Positions 37,603 through 45,857 of a DNA stretch of 64,000 bases are shown one piece after another. The stretch comes from Pseudomonas sp. p1(2021b) (lineage in GTDB: Bacteria; Pseudomonadota; Gammaproteobacteria; Pseudomonadales; Pseudomonadaceae), in the NCBI RefSeq assembly GCF_020151015.1, contig NZ_CP083746.1, forward strand, positions 1,331,001-1,395,000, given 5' to 3'. The position numbers and the translations under genes are program-made. The notes under the pieces are model-generated. The model was not told the origin of the DNA. It saw only the letters and a list, made by a program, of their open reading frames with translations, and made no database searches. Every line of letters starts with the position of its first letter. The stretch's first letter is position 1.

Positions 37603-37783
37603 GCGGCTGCGCTGGCGTCGGTGGCCAGCAGGCACTACGCTCAGACGAGGCCTGGGTCTTTTCTGCGGACCTTGGTCGGTTTCATTCGCGTCTCGCATCA
37701 GCTCGATCTGCCGGGCACCGCTTGGTGCCAGCAGGTGCGTTGTGCACGGAAAGTCTATCCATTGCATTGCAGGAGGACGTTTC

Positions 37784-38116
37784 ATGAGCAGCCAGAACGA
37801 CGATATCAGCAGCAGTGTCCTTCGCCAGATGAAAGATGGCGGTTTCGATTTCACCCGTATCCACCCGATCGAGTTCTACGCAGTGTTCCCCGACGAGGCA
37901 GGCGCCCGGCGGGCGGCCCGGCAATTTCGTGGGGAGTCCGTCAGTGCGCAGGTCTGCGAACTGGACGACGGCGCCTGGCACTTGGAATTGAGCAAGGTGA
38001 TGTACGCCACCTACCGAGGAATCGGTGCCTTCGAAGAGACGTTCGAGCAACTGGTCTCGCCGTTTGGCGGCGAGGTGGAAGGCTGGGGCGTCAAGCAAGA
38101 GCGTCCGGTGGCCTGA
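37784..38116 (+). CDS. RraB-family ribonuclease E inhibitor-like protein
   Basis: A 110-residue acidic protein with MKDGGFDFTRIHPIEFYAVF, ARRAARQFRGES and FEQLVSPFGGEVEGWGV, the pattern of the RraB family that binds RNase E. The ATG at 37784 follows CAGGAGGA. The 180-base gap before it shows no gene. Whether it inhibits RNase E in this organism is not shown by the sequence. Confidence 0.8.
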   Translation: MSSQNDDISSSVLRQMKDGGFDFTRIHPIEFYAVFPDEAGARRAARQFRGESVSAQVCELDDGAWHLELSKVMYATYRGIGAFEETFEQLVSPFGGEVEGWGVKQERPVA

Positions 38117-38145
38117 GCGCCTCGCCGCTCCTACAGGCCTTGTAA
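38115..38145. repeat. REP remnant
   Basis: CTCGCCGCTCCTACAGGCC keeps only one half-palindrome and the CTCCTACAG tail. It overlaps the stop region of the RraB-like gene. Confidence 0.5.
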
Positions 38146-38186
38146 AATCAATGAGTTATGCGTTGTTCTATGAGAGAGGCGAGGCC

Positions 38187-38987
38187 TCAGGGCTTGCGCT
38201 TGGCCATATGCGCCAGGTAGGCGATAAGGTCGTCCAGCTCCTGGTCGTTCAGCACGCTGGGCGCAAACCCCGGCATGCGCGCCTGGGGCCACTGCCGCAG
38301 GCTTTGCGGGTCGCGGATGTAGCGCCGCAGGAAGCCGGCCTGGAAATACTCGGTTGGGTTGTAGGGCACGTTCAGGTCCGGGCCGAACTGCGCATCACCC
38401 GCGCCATTGAGCCGGTGGCAGGCCAGGCAGTTCTGCTGGAACAGGGCGAAGCCGTGGCGCACCGGGTCGTCCGCCGGCAGGCCTGGGTCGGGCAGCAGGG
38501 CAGGGAAGCGCGCCTGCACCGGGGCCAGGCGGCGGATCGTGGCGATCTGGAACGGCCACTGCTCGGGGCGGATGCCGCTGGCCTGGGGGGTGGTCCATAC
38601 CAGGTAGAACGGCCCGGCGCTCGGCTTGCCGTCGCCCAGGGCCGGCCAGGGCTTGGCCGGGTCTTCCACGGCCAGCCACGCCCGCGCCGGGCCGGTCTGC
38701 AGCAAGGGCCCGGCGGGCATCTCGGCGGCGAAACCATCCAAGGCAACGGCTTGCAAATGGTCGCTTGCAGTGACGCCTTCGAGCAGCACGTTCAACGGCA
38801 CGGCGCGGTAGTGCATCGGGCGCTTGTAGGACACGTCCTGGTCGATGCGGATATTCCGGGCCTGCGGGTGGGCCAGCAACTCATCGCTTTGCCACTGGCG
38901 CGAACGTTCACCGAGTTCCAGGTGCAATTGCGCCGCCGACAGGGGCAGGCAGAACAGGAGTGTCAGCAGGGCGAGGCAGCGACGCAT
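38187..38987 (-). CDS. periplasmic cytochrome c family protein
   Basis: A 266-residue protein with a signal peptide (MRRCLALLTLLFCLPLSAAQ), an N-terminal domain of about 150 residues resembling a molybdopterin-oxidoreductase-like fold, and a C-terminal monohaem cytochrome c domain with CLACH and the distal methionine in ARMPGFAPSVL. It probably transfers electrons in the periplasm; the partner is unknown. The ATG at 38987 follows GGAG; a TTG two codons upstream is less likely. Confidence 0.88.
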   Translation of the reverse strand: MRRCLALLTLLFCLPLSAAQLHLELGERSRQWQSDELLAHPQARNIRIDQDVSYKRPMHYRAVPLNVLLEGVTASDHLQAVALDGFAAEMPAGPLLQTGPARAWLAVEDPAKPWPALGDGKPSAGPFYLVWTTPQASGIRPEQWPFQIATIRRLAPVQARFPALLPDPGLPADDPVRHGFALFQQNCLACHRLNGAGDAQFGPDLNVPYNPTEYFQAGFLRRYIRDPQSLRQWPQARMPGFAPSVLNDQELDDLIAYLAHMAKRKP

Positions 38988-39054
38988 GGGCAATCTCCAA
39001 CCGGTCAGGGGTGGCAGATTACCTGTGTGGTGCCTGCAATGGCCACGGCTGCTT

Positions 39055-39150
39055 TCATCCGAACAAGCGTGTCAGGTTCGGCAGGATGAGCAGCAAGGTC
39101 GTGGCGAAGAGAATGAGCCCAGCTTGGCGTACTTTTGGTTGTTTGATCAT
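39055..39150 (-). CDS. possible 31-residue membrane peptide
   Basis: MIKQPKVRQAGLILFATTLL followed by LILPNLTRLFG: a short basic N-terminus and one hydrophobic helix. AAGG lies 9 bases before the ATG at 39150, and TATATC on the minus strand near 39263-39268 could be a -10 box. Small size makes the call tentative; the helix and basic flank favour a real small membrane protein. Confidence 0.45.
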   Translation of the reverse strand: MIKQPKVRQAGLILFATTLLLILPNLTRLFG

Positions 39151-39515
39151 GGCGGACCGCCTTCTTGTTGTTATTCCTGAATAGCCCTTGGCTTCCTTGT
39201 CTCGCTTCGGGTCGATCGCGACGGCGTACGCGGTACGCCGGTCCTGCATGCCTCTTTTTTTGGATATACAACCAACAGTAGGGGGTACGTCATCCTTGTT
39301 TCAGAACCCTTTGTTCTATTGGTTTTCCCATTGATTCACTTCGCTTATGAGGCCATGTGCCAGCTCGCTGGCAAGCTCTGGCTAGACAGCTGCGCTCCCT
39401 GCACCGGACTGCGTGAAATTAGTGACCGTTCGTCAGAGCATCCTACTTGCTTGTACCGGGCTTTCGCGTCAGTCTCTACAGCAAATTCCCACACACGTCG
39501 TTCAGGACTATCCCT
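39151..39515. other. intergenic region with hairpin, before the amidotransferase gene
   Basis: 365 bases without a convincing gene. It holds an 8-bp hairpin CGGCGTAC/GTACGCCG at 39222-39240, and is AT-richer between 39250 and 39340. It may carry promoters for the small peptide (minus) and the amidotransferase (plus). Confidence 0.4.
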
Positions 39516-40250
39516 ATGTCGTTACGCATCTGCATCCTGGAAACCGATGTCCTGCGACCGGAGCTGACCGCGCAGTACCAGGGCTACGGAAGGATGTTCG
39601 AGCAGCTGTTCTCGCGTCAGCCGATCGCCGCCGAGTTTCGCGTGTACAACGTGATGAACGGCGAGTACCCGCCTGAAGGGGAAACCTTCGATGCCTACCT
39701 GGTCACCGGCAGCAAGGCCGACTCGTTCGGTTCGGACCCCTGGATCCAGACGCTCAAGGCGTACCTGCTCAAATTGTACGAACGTGGCGAGAAGTTGCTG
39801 GGCGTGTGTTTCGGCCACCAGGTGCTGGCGTTGGTGCTTGGCGGCAAGGCCGAGCGGGCTGAGCAGGGTTGGGGCTTGGGGATTCACCGCTACTCCCTGG
39901 CCGCCCATGCGCCCTGGATGGACCCGGAGGTCTCCGAGCTGACCCTGCTGATCAGCCATCAGGACCAGGTGACCGAGCTGCCGGAAGGCGCCACGGTGAT
40001 CGCTTCGAGCGATTTCTGCCCCAACGCGGCCTACCACATCCGTGATCAAGTGCTGTGCTTCCAGGGGCACCCGGAGTTCGTCCACGACTATTCCCGCGCC
40101 CTGCTCGATGCCCGTCAGGCGGTGTTGGGGGATGAAGTGTACCAGCGGGCCATCGCCAGCCTGTCGCAGGAGCACCAGGGGGATCTGGTGGGCAAGTGGA
40201 TGCTGCGCTTCATCGGGCACTCGAACAAGAGCAGCGAACACGCGGCGTAA
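39516..40250 (+). CDS. class I glutamine amidotransferase family protein
   Basis: A 244-residue GATase1 protein resembling the stand-alone GMP-synthase amidotransferase domain. The nucleophile cysteine is in LLGVCFGHQVLALVLGG, and the His/Glu pair is in CFQGHPEF. Such stand-alone proteins hydrolyse gamma-glutamyl amides (for example PuuD-like or YfeJ-like). The substrate is not evident. The ATG at 39516 starts MSLRICILETDV. Confidence 0.88.
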   Translation: MSLRICILETDVLRPELTAQYQGYGRMFEQLFSRQPIAAEFRVYNVMNGEYPPEGETFDAYLVTGSKADSFGSDPWIQTLKAYLLKLYERGEKLLGVCFGHQVLALVLGGKAERAEQGWGLGIHRYSLAAHAPWMDPEVSELTLLISHQDQVTELPEGATVIASSDFCPNAAYHIRDQVLCFQGHPEFVHDYSRALLDARQAVLGDEVYQRAIASLSQEHQGDLVGKWMLRFIGHSNKSSEHAA

Positions 40251-40267
40251 GTGCCTGGCTGTCAGGG

Positions 40268-40315
40268 GTCCATCGCCGGCAAGCCGGCGAGGGGCCGCAC
40301 AGCGGCTCCTACAGC
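40268..40315. repeat. REP, GCCGGC class, with GGCCGC palindrome
   Basis: ATCGCCGGCAAGCCGGCGA joined to GGGGCCGCACAGCGGCTCC and TACAG, a rearranged REP overlapping the end of the CorA-like gene. Confidence 0.75.
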
Positions 40316-41280
40316 CAGCCCGACCGCTTGAAGCTGGCATACAACGCCGTGCAGCCCACCCCGATCACCCCCAGCACCCCGAAATACCCGTAGTGCCAGC
40401 CCAGCTCCGGCATGTTCTCGAAGTTCATCCCGTAGATGCCGGCAATGGCCGTGGGAAACGCCAGGATCGCCGCCCAGGCCGCGAACTTGCGCTGCACGAT
40501 GCTCTGGCGCGAGGCTTCGAGCAGCATGCCGATCTCGATGGTCTGGCTGGCGATGTCGCGGATGCTGGACAGGTCTTCCATCTGCCGCGTGACGTGGATC
40601 TGCACGTCGCGAAAATACGGGCGCATGTTCTTGTCGATGAACGGGAAGCTCAGGCGCTGCAGTTCTTCGCTGACCTCCACCATGGGCGCGACGTAGCGGC
40701 GCAGGCGCAGGATGTCGCGGCGTAGGCTGTGCAGGCGCTGGATGTCTTCTTCGCGCAGCGAATTGCTGAGCACGCTCTGTTCGAGTTCCTCGATCTCGCC
40801 GTGGATGGCCTCGCTGACCGGCTGGTAGTTCTCGGTGACGAAGTCGAGCAGGGCATAGAGCACGAAGTCCTCGCCGTGCTCGAGCAGGAGCGGGCGCGCT
40901 TCGCAACGCTGGCGCACCAGGGCGTAGGATTTGGAGTGGCCGTTGCGGCAGGTGATGATGTAGCCGGCTCCGGCGAAGATGTGCGTTTCGATGAATTCCA
41001 GCTTGCCTTCATGGCGCACCGGCGAATAGGTGACGATGAACAGCGCGTCGCCGAAGGTCTCGAGCTTCGGCCGGCTGTGCTTTTCCAGCGCGTCCTCAAT
41101 GGCCAGTTCGTGCAAGCCGAACTGGCGCTGCAGGTTGGCCAGTTCCTCGGCGTTGGGTTCTTCCAGGCCGATCCAGACGAAGTGCCCAGGCTTGCGCGCC
41201 CATTCGCTGCCTTCGTCGATGCTGATGTTAGTGACCTTCCTGCCGGCGCTGTACACCGCCGACGCCACGACTCGCCCCAT
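40309..41280 (-). CDS. CorA family divalent cation transporter
   Basis: A 323-residue protein: a long soluble alpha/beta and coiled N-terminal domain, then two C-terminal helices with the selectivity motif YGMNFENMPE between them. CorA proteins form pentameric Mg2+/Co2+ channels; the GMN motif marks a likely Mg2+ importer. The ATG at 41280 starts MGRVVASAVYSAG. Confidence 0.92.
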   Translation of the reverse strand: MGRVVASAVYSAGRKVTNISIDEGSEWARKPGHFVWIGLEEPNAEELANLQRQFGLHELAIEDALEKHSRPKLETFGDALFIVTYSPVRHEGKLEFIETHIFAGAGYIITCRNGHSKSYALVRQRCEARPLLLEHGEDFVLYALLDFVTENYQPVSEAIHGEIEELEQSVLSNSLREEDIQRLHSLRRDILRLRRYVAPMVEVSEELQRLSFPFIDKNMRPYFRDVQIHVTRQMEDLSSIRDIASQTIEIGMLLEASRQSIVQRKFAAWAAILAFPTAIAGIYGMNFENMPELGWHYGYFGVLGVIGVGCTALYASFKRSGWL

Positions 41281-41359
41281 GGTTACCCGCTTCTTCGGTT
41301 GAACACCCGCTACAGCTTGGGCTGTGTCGGGCCATAGAGCAACTTTTGCCCTGCAGGCG

Positions 41360-41443
41360 GCATCGCGGGGCAAGCCCGCTCCTACAGAGTCTGTAGGGAG
41401 GATGCAGGCCTATTGTGGGAGCGGGCTTGTCCCGCGATGGGGC
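41360..41443. repeat. REP pair (REPIN), GCGGGG class
   Basis: Inverted arms at 41361-41386 and 41414-41440 between the CorA-like gene and the acyltransferase gene. Confidence 0.86.
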
Positions 41444-41454
41444 CATCGCGGGTC

Positions 41455-42174
41455 TCAGCCGTTCGCCAACTCGCCTTCCATCCGGTCGATGCACTGCTGC
41501 ATCTGCGTGCGGCATTGCTCGACCAGCGCCGGCAGGTCCTGCTGGCTCATGCCCGCCGTGGCGATGGGCGGCAGCGAGCGGACGATCACCGTGCGCTGGC
41601 GCCAGCTGTTCAGGCCCAGGCGCCGGGTGTAGCGGCTGACGCACACCGGCACGATCGGCACCCCGGCTTCGACGGCCATGTGGAACGCGCCTTTCTTGAA
41701 CGCCAGCAACTGCTCGCCCGGGTTGCGGGTGCCTTCGGGGAAGATCCAGATCGACGTATCGTCGCGCAGGATACGCGTGGTCACCTGCATGGCCTTGCGC
41801 GCCTGGTAGGCGTTCTTGCGGTCCACCAGCACGTTGCCGCCGAGCCAGAACAGCTGGCCGAACAACGGAATCCAGCCCAGGCTCTTCTTGCCGATGGCCA
41901 CGGTACGCCGGGGCACCACCTGGCCGAGGATGAACAGGTCGAAGTTGGACTGGTGGTTGGCGACGATGACACAGCCAGGCGGCTGGTCCCACAGCGGGCC
42001 GACCTCGGCCTTGACCTTGATGCGCATCAGCCAGGCGGCAGGCAGGCTGTAGAGGCGGGCGAAAACGCGGCTGTTGTCGGGGTTGAACGGGCGGCACAGG
42101 CCGATGACCAGGCCTGCCACGCCGACGAACAGGAAATGCAGCGCCAGAAGGAGCATGCGAAGCATATAGAGCAT
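41455..42174 (-). CDS. 1-acyl-sn-glycerol-3-phosphate acyltransferase (PlsC-like)
   Basis: A 239-residue membrane-anchored acyltransferase with N-terminal hydrophobic helices and the motifs NHQSNFDLFILG (catalytic HxxxxD) and IFPEGTRNPGE. PlsC-type enzymes make phosphatidic acid from lysophosphatidate. Pseudomonads carry several paralogues, so this need not be the essential copy. The start is ATG 42174; GTG 42186 is possible. Confidence 0.9.
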   Translation of the reverse strand: MLYMLRMLLLALHFLFVGVAGLVIGLCRPFNPDNSRVFARLYSLPAAWLMRIKVKAEVGPLWDQPPGCVIVANHQSNFDLFILGQVVPRRTVAIGKKSLGWIPLFGQLFWLGGNVLVDRKNAYQARKAMQVTTRILRDDTSIWIFPEGTRNPGEQLLAFKKGAFHMAVEAGVPIVPVCVSRYTRRLGLNSWRQRTVIVRSLPPIATAGMSQQDLPALVEQCRTQMQQCIDRMEGELANG

Positions 42175-42257
42175 GATACGACTCACACCAGACAGTCGCC
42201 GCGCAGTGTACGGCTGTGCACTGTCTGGGGCAAACCTTGGGCGTATGTCACGCCTCC

Positions 42258-42300
42258 CTGTAGGAGCGGGCTTGCCCCGCGATCAAGGGCGAAGCCCTTT
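42258..42300. repeat. single REP, GCGGGG class
   Basis: CTGTAGGAGCGGGCTTGCCC followed by CGCGAT and AAGGGCGAAGCCCTT, upstream of the PlsC-like gene. Confidence 0.82.
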
Positions 42301-42329
42301 CCGTCAGCCCGCACCTGCAAGCCTGAGCG

Positions 42330-43019
42330 TCAGCCCAGGTGCTGCAGGTCCTGCGCGATGGCCTCGTCCAGGGCATCGAGCAGGCCCTTGCGTACCTTGA
42401 GCTTGGTGTTCTTGTGCGCCAGCATGTTCAGCTTCTTCAGTTCGCGCGCCGCTGCCAGCGCCGCTTCCTGCAGTTGCTCAGCCGGCACCACCTTGTCGAG
42501 AAAGCCCGCGTCCACCGCGGCATGGGGGTCGAACACCTCGGCATTGATCACCGAGCGGTGGAAGGCCGAACGCCGCAGGCGGTCGCGCGCCAGCTCGATC
42601 CCGGCATGGTGCATGGTCATGCCGATCTGCACTTCGTTCAGGCAGATCTTGTAGGGGCCCTCGACGCCGATGCGGTAGTCGGCCGACAGCAGCAGGAAGG
42701 CACCCTTGGCCACGGCGTTGCCTGGGCAGGCGACGATCACCGGGAAGGGGTGGCTGAGCAGGCGACGGGCCAGGGTGGAGCCGGCGGTGACCAGGCTGAC
42801 CGCCTCCTTGGGGCCTGAGGTCATGACCTTGAGGTCGTAGCCGCCGGAGAGGATGCCCGGCTGGCCGGTGATGATCACCACGGCGCGCTCGTCCACGGCG
42901 CGATCCAGGGCGGCGTTGAAGGCGGCGATGACATCCGGCGAGATGGCGTTGACCTTGCCGTTGTTCAGGGTCAGGGTGGCGATGCCGTCTTCGGCGTGGT
43001 AGGTAATCAGCTCGCTCAT
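42330..43019 (-). CDS. enoyl-CoA hydratase/isomerase (crotonase) family protein
   Basis: A 229-residue crotonase-fold protein with NNGKVNAISPDVIAAF, ITGQPGILSGGYDLKVM (oxyanion region) and CLNEVQIGMTMHH, where one catalytic Glu is present. It is somewhat shorter than the usual 257 residues. It acts on acyl-CoA thioesters; the exact reaction is unknown. The ATG at 43019 starts MSELITYHAEDG. Confidence 0.88.
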   Translation of the reverse strand: MSELITYHAEDGIATLTLNNGKVNAISPDVIAAFNAALDRAVDERAVVIITGQPGILSGGYDLKVMTSGPKEAVSLVTAGSTLARRLLSHPFPVIVACPGNAVAKGAFLLLSADYRIGVEGPYKICLNEVQIGMTMHHAGIELARDRLRRSAFHRSVINAEVFDPHAAVDAGFLDKVVPAEQLQEAALAAARELKKLNMLAHKNTKLKVRKGLLDALDEAIAQDLQHLG

Positions 43020-43242
43020 GGCAGGGTCCTTTGGATAACGTGGCGACGACGTTACCCAGCAGGGCGGCCCAGGTAAAGCAGCAAGGCTGACTGGCCGGTC
43101 AGCGTCTGCGCCGCGCGCCTTGCCCCGTCGGGGCACAGCTGCAAGAGCATGCAAAAGCACAGGGCAGATTGGCAGCATCGCCCTGACAGGCCCTGCTTTT
43201 TGGCCGGCAGGCTTAAGCACATGAAAATTCTGAAAAAAATGC

Positions 43243-43271
43243 TTGCCAAAGGAAAAGGCTTCTACTAAATT
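43243..43271 (+). promoter_or_regulatory. sigma-70 promoter of tRNA-Ser
   Basis: TTGCCA (43243-43248), a 17-base spacer and TAAATT (43266-43271). It is followed by a GC-rich discriminator (AGCGCGCC) typical of stable-RNA promoters, about 38 bases before the tRNA. Confidence 0.7.
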
Positions 43272-43308
43272 AGCGCGCCTCGACAGGCTGAACTGCTTGA
43301 AGAGATCC

Positions 43309-43398
43309 GGTGAAGTGTCCGAGTGGTCGAAGGAGCACGCCTGGAAAGTGTGTATACGAGAAATCGTATCAAGGGTTCAAATCCCTTCTTCACCGCCA
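43309..43398 (+). tRNA. tRNA-Ser(GGA)
   Basis: A 90-base class II tRNA. The acceptor stem GGTGAAG pairs with CTTCACC, the anticodon loop CTGGAAA gives anticodon GGA, a long variable arm TACGAG-AAAT-CGTA follows, and the T-arm contains GGTTCAAATCC. The 3' end GCCA is encoded. It reads UCC and UCU serine codons. Confidence 0.96.
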
Positions 43399-43409
43399 CA
43401 TTCCGCAAG

Positions 43410-43446
43410 AAGCCCCCGCGCTGAAAAGCTCGGGGGCTTTTTGTTT
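43410..43446 (+). terminator. rho-independent terminator after tRNA-Ser
   Basis: AAGCCCCCG pairs with CGGGGGCTT across a 12-base loop, followed by TTTTGTTTTT. Confidence 0.92.
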
Positions 43447-43459
43447 TTCTTGGGTTTTT

Positions 43460-43566
43460 GGGGCCGCTGCGCGGCCCATCGCGGGGCGAGCCAAGCGCAA
43501 GCCCCAAGCCGTGCAATCCCGTGTAGGAGCGGGCTTGCCCCGCGATTGGGCTGCGCAGCAGCCCCA
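43460..43566. repeat. REP pair (REPIN), GCGGGG class
   Basis: The left arm is at 43477-43492 (broken after GCGGGGCGAGCC) and the right arm intact at 43520-43546, with outer GGGCCGCTGCGCGGCCC and GGGCTGCGCAGCAGCCC palindromes. Confidence 0.83.
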
Positions 43567-43572
43567 AAACCC

Positions 43573-45708
43573 TCAGAAACTCACCGAAGCCGACAACCGC
43601 GCCGTCCGGGGCGCGCCTTGGAACAGGTAGTTGTCCCCCAGGTAGTCACCGACGTCCCGCCAGTAGCGCTTGTCGAAGACGTTATCCACCGTCAGCCGCC
43701 ACACCGTGTCATACCCACCGATACGCGTGCGGTATCGGCTGCCGACATCGAACACGGTATAGCCGCCAACCTCCACATTACCCGCCGAGCTCGCGTACTT
43801 GCTGGCGCTGTAGCGCACCCCGCCAAGCAGCGCCAGGCCGGGCACCGGCAGGCTGTAGTCGGCCTGCAGGGCGGCGCGCAGGCGCGGTACGTTGATGGCC
43901 TGGTGGCCCTCGTAGGCGTCGGTATCGCTGTTCTGCACCCGCGCGCGAATGGCCGCGGCGCTGGCCTGCAGTTGCAGGCGCGAGGTCACCCAGCCGCTGG
44001 CGCCCAACTCCAGGCCGGTGTTCTTCTGCTGGCCCTGTTGTACGTAGGTGAAATCGCCGCCGTCCGGGCGTGCGTACTGGTAGGCCTGGCGGATCTGGAA
44101 CAGCGCGGCGCTGAAGCTCATGCCTTGCCAGTCGTGCTTGATGCCCAGTTCCAGTTGATGCGACAGGGTCGGGGCGAGGATCTCGAAACGGTTTTCGGCG
44201 AACCAGGGGGCAGTGCCGCCGGCTGACAGACCTTTCGAATAACTGGCGTACAGCGTGGTGTCCGGCTGTGGTTTGTAGATCAGCGCGGCGTTGGGCAGCA
44301 GTTGGTACTGCTGGGTATGGCGCCCGGAAACCCCGTTTTCGCCCCAGGTCTTTTCGTCCAAGCGTACTTCACGGGCGCCGAGGACGGTCTGCCACTGTTC
44401 GTTGAAGGTGATCTTGTCGCTGATGAACAGGCCGTACTGGCGGCTGTCGAGGCGACGTTCGCTGGAGCCGACAGGCGCGGTGGCCTGTGGCACGGCAGGA
44501 ACATCCTCATTGATGTTGCCGTTGCCGACGTCAATGTTGTAGTAGGGGCGCTGGTCGAGGGTGCGACGCTGCGCACTGGTACCGACAGTCAATTCATGTC
44601 CCACGCCCATAGCGTCGAAGCGGCCATTGAGCATGGCCTGTGCTTCGTCGATGCGTCGGGTGTCGTCCGGGCTGCGGAAGTCGTAGATGTCGTAGTCGCC
44701 TTCGGGGCTGAAATGCGGAACCCAGCCATCCTCGCTGCCCCATGCAAATGAGCTGTAGTCATCGATCACCACCTTGCTGCGCGACGCGCTCAAGGTCCCG
44801 CTCCAGGCCTCGTTGAAGCGGTACTCGAACTTCCCGCCCAGGTTCAGCGAATCGTTCTGCACCGGCTTGGCCCAGCGCTGGTAGGCCAGGTGGTCATCCG
44901 GGTCGACGCCATGGGGCACTTCGCTGCCGCCAAGCAACTGGTACCCGGGCACCGAATACTGCTCGCGGTGCTGGTATTCAGCGTCCAGCTGCAGCGTAGC
45001 GTCAGGGTTGATCTGCCAGTCGAAGGCCAGGGAGGCGAAGTCGCGCTTGCCGTCGGCGTGGTCGACGTAGGAGCGGATATCTTCATGGGCCAGGTTGGCG
45101 CGCAGGCCGAACTGGCGCTCGCTGCCGAACCAGCCGCCCAGGTCGGTGGCCAGGTAGCGCTCGCCTTGTTCGTTGCTCGACACGCTGATGCTGCGCACAT
45201 CCTCGGGCCGCTTGGTCACGTAGTTGATCAGCCCGCCAGGCTCCGACACGCCGCTTTGCAGGCCCGACAACCCCTTGAGCAGCTCGACCTGCTGCTTGTT
45301 CTCCAGGGCCACGTTCTGTTCGCCGGCAATGGTCTGGCCGTTGATCCGGTAGCTGCTGGCGGCATTGAGTTCGAAGCCGCGCACATTGAAGTTCTCGTAG
45401 TAGCCGACCGGGGCGTAGCTTTCGCCGACCGAAGCGTCGCTTTGCAGCACCTCGCTGAGCAGGCGTACCTGGCGGTCTTCGAGCAGCTGGCGGCTGAACA
45501 CGTTCACCGAGGCGGGGGTATCGAGCAGCGGTGTGGCCTGGAACCCGCCGACCTGGGCTTCCCTTGCCTGGTAACCCTCGTCTTCCTTCACCTGCGTCAC
45601 GTGCAGCGGGGCCAGGATGACGCTGTCGTCGGCCAGGCCCTGGGCACTGTGCAGGGCAAGGCCCAGGCCAAGCAGGCCGAGGGGCAGGCGGGGGCGAAGC
45701 GGGGTCAT
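43573..45708 (-). CDS. TonB-dependent siderophore receptor
   Basis: A 711-residue outer-membrane receptor with a signal peptide (about residues 1-26) and a plug domain (LDTPASVNVFSRQLLEDRQV, NFNVRGFELN, LKGLSGLQSGVSEPGGLINY). The 22-strand barrel ends with the C-terminal phenylalanine in ASVSF. No extra N-terminal signalling domain is present. It imports a ferric siderophore; the ligand is unknown. I see no Fur box upstream, only a perfect 13-bp hairpin at 45778-45810. Confidence 0.92.
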   Translation of the reverse strand: MTPLRPRLPLGLLGLGLALHSAQGLADDSVILAPLHVTQVKEDEGYQAREAQVGGFQATPLLDTPASVNVFSRQLLEDRQVRLLSEVLQSDASVGESYAPVGYYENFNVRGFELNAASSYRINGQTIAGEQNVALENKQQVELLKGLSGLQSGVSEPGGLINYVTKRPEDVRSISVSSNEQGERYLATDLGGWFGSERQFGLRANLAHEDIRSYVDHADGKRDFASLAFDWQINPDATLQLDAEYQHREQYSVPGYQLLGGSEVPHGVDPDDHLAYQRWAKPVQNDSLNLGGKFEYRFNEAWSGTLSASRSKVVIDDYSSFAWGSEDGWVPHFSPEGDYDIYDFRSPDDTRRIDEAQAMLNGRFDAMGVGHELTVGTSAQRRTLDQRPYYNIDVGNGNINEDVPAVPQATAPVGSSERRLDSRQYGLFISDKITFNEQWQTVLGAREVRLDEKTWGENGVSGRHTQQYQLLPNAALIYKPQPDTTLYASYSKGLSAGGTAPWFAENRFEILAPTLSHQLELGIKHDWQGMSFSAALFQIRQAYQYARPDGGDFTYVQQGQQKNTGLELGASGWVTSRLQLQASAAAIRARVQNSDTDAYEGHQAINVPRLRAALQADYSLPVPGLALLGGVRYSASKYASSAGNVEVGGYTVFDVGSRYRTRIGGYDTVWRLTVDNVFDKRYWRDVGDYLGDNYLFQGAPRTARLSASVSF

Positions 45709-45777
45709 GCGGGCTCCTTGAAAGCGGGCGTGCCGAGGGGGGCGGACAAAAGGGCGCCATGGTAGCAGGCAGGAAGA

Positions 45778-45810
45778 CGCCAGGCGCCTGCATTTCACAG
45801 GCGCCTGGCG
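45778..45810 (-). terminator. 13-bp perfect stem-loop between MFS and siderophore receptor
   Basis: CGCCAGGCGCCTG (45778-45790) pairs perfectly with 45798-45810, leaving a 7-base loop. It lies 48 bp after the stop of the upstream MFS gene on the minus strand. It could end that transcript or act as an operator or leader for the receptor. Confidence 0.55.
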
Positions 45811-45857
45811 ACTGAAACGATTGGGTGGGTGGAAGATTCAGCTGGCCGTTTGCTCGT

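Noticed and set aside
43309..43398. tRNA-Ser as an integration site of a genomic island
   Set aside because: No integrase and no duplicated tRNA 3' end is seen nearby; both flanks are core genes with REPs.
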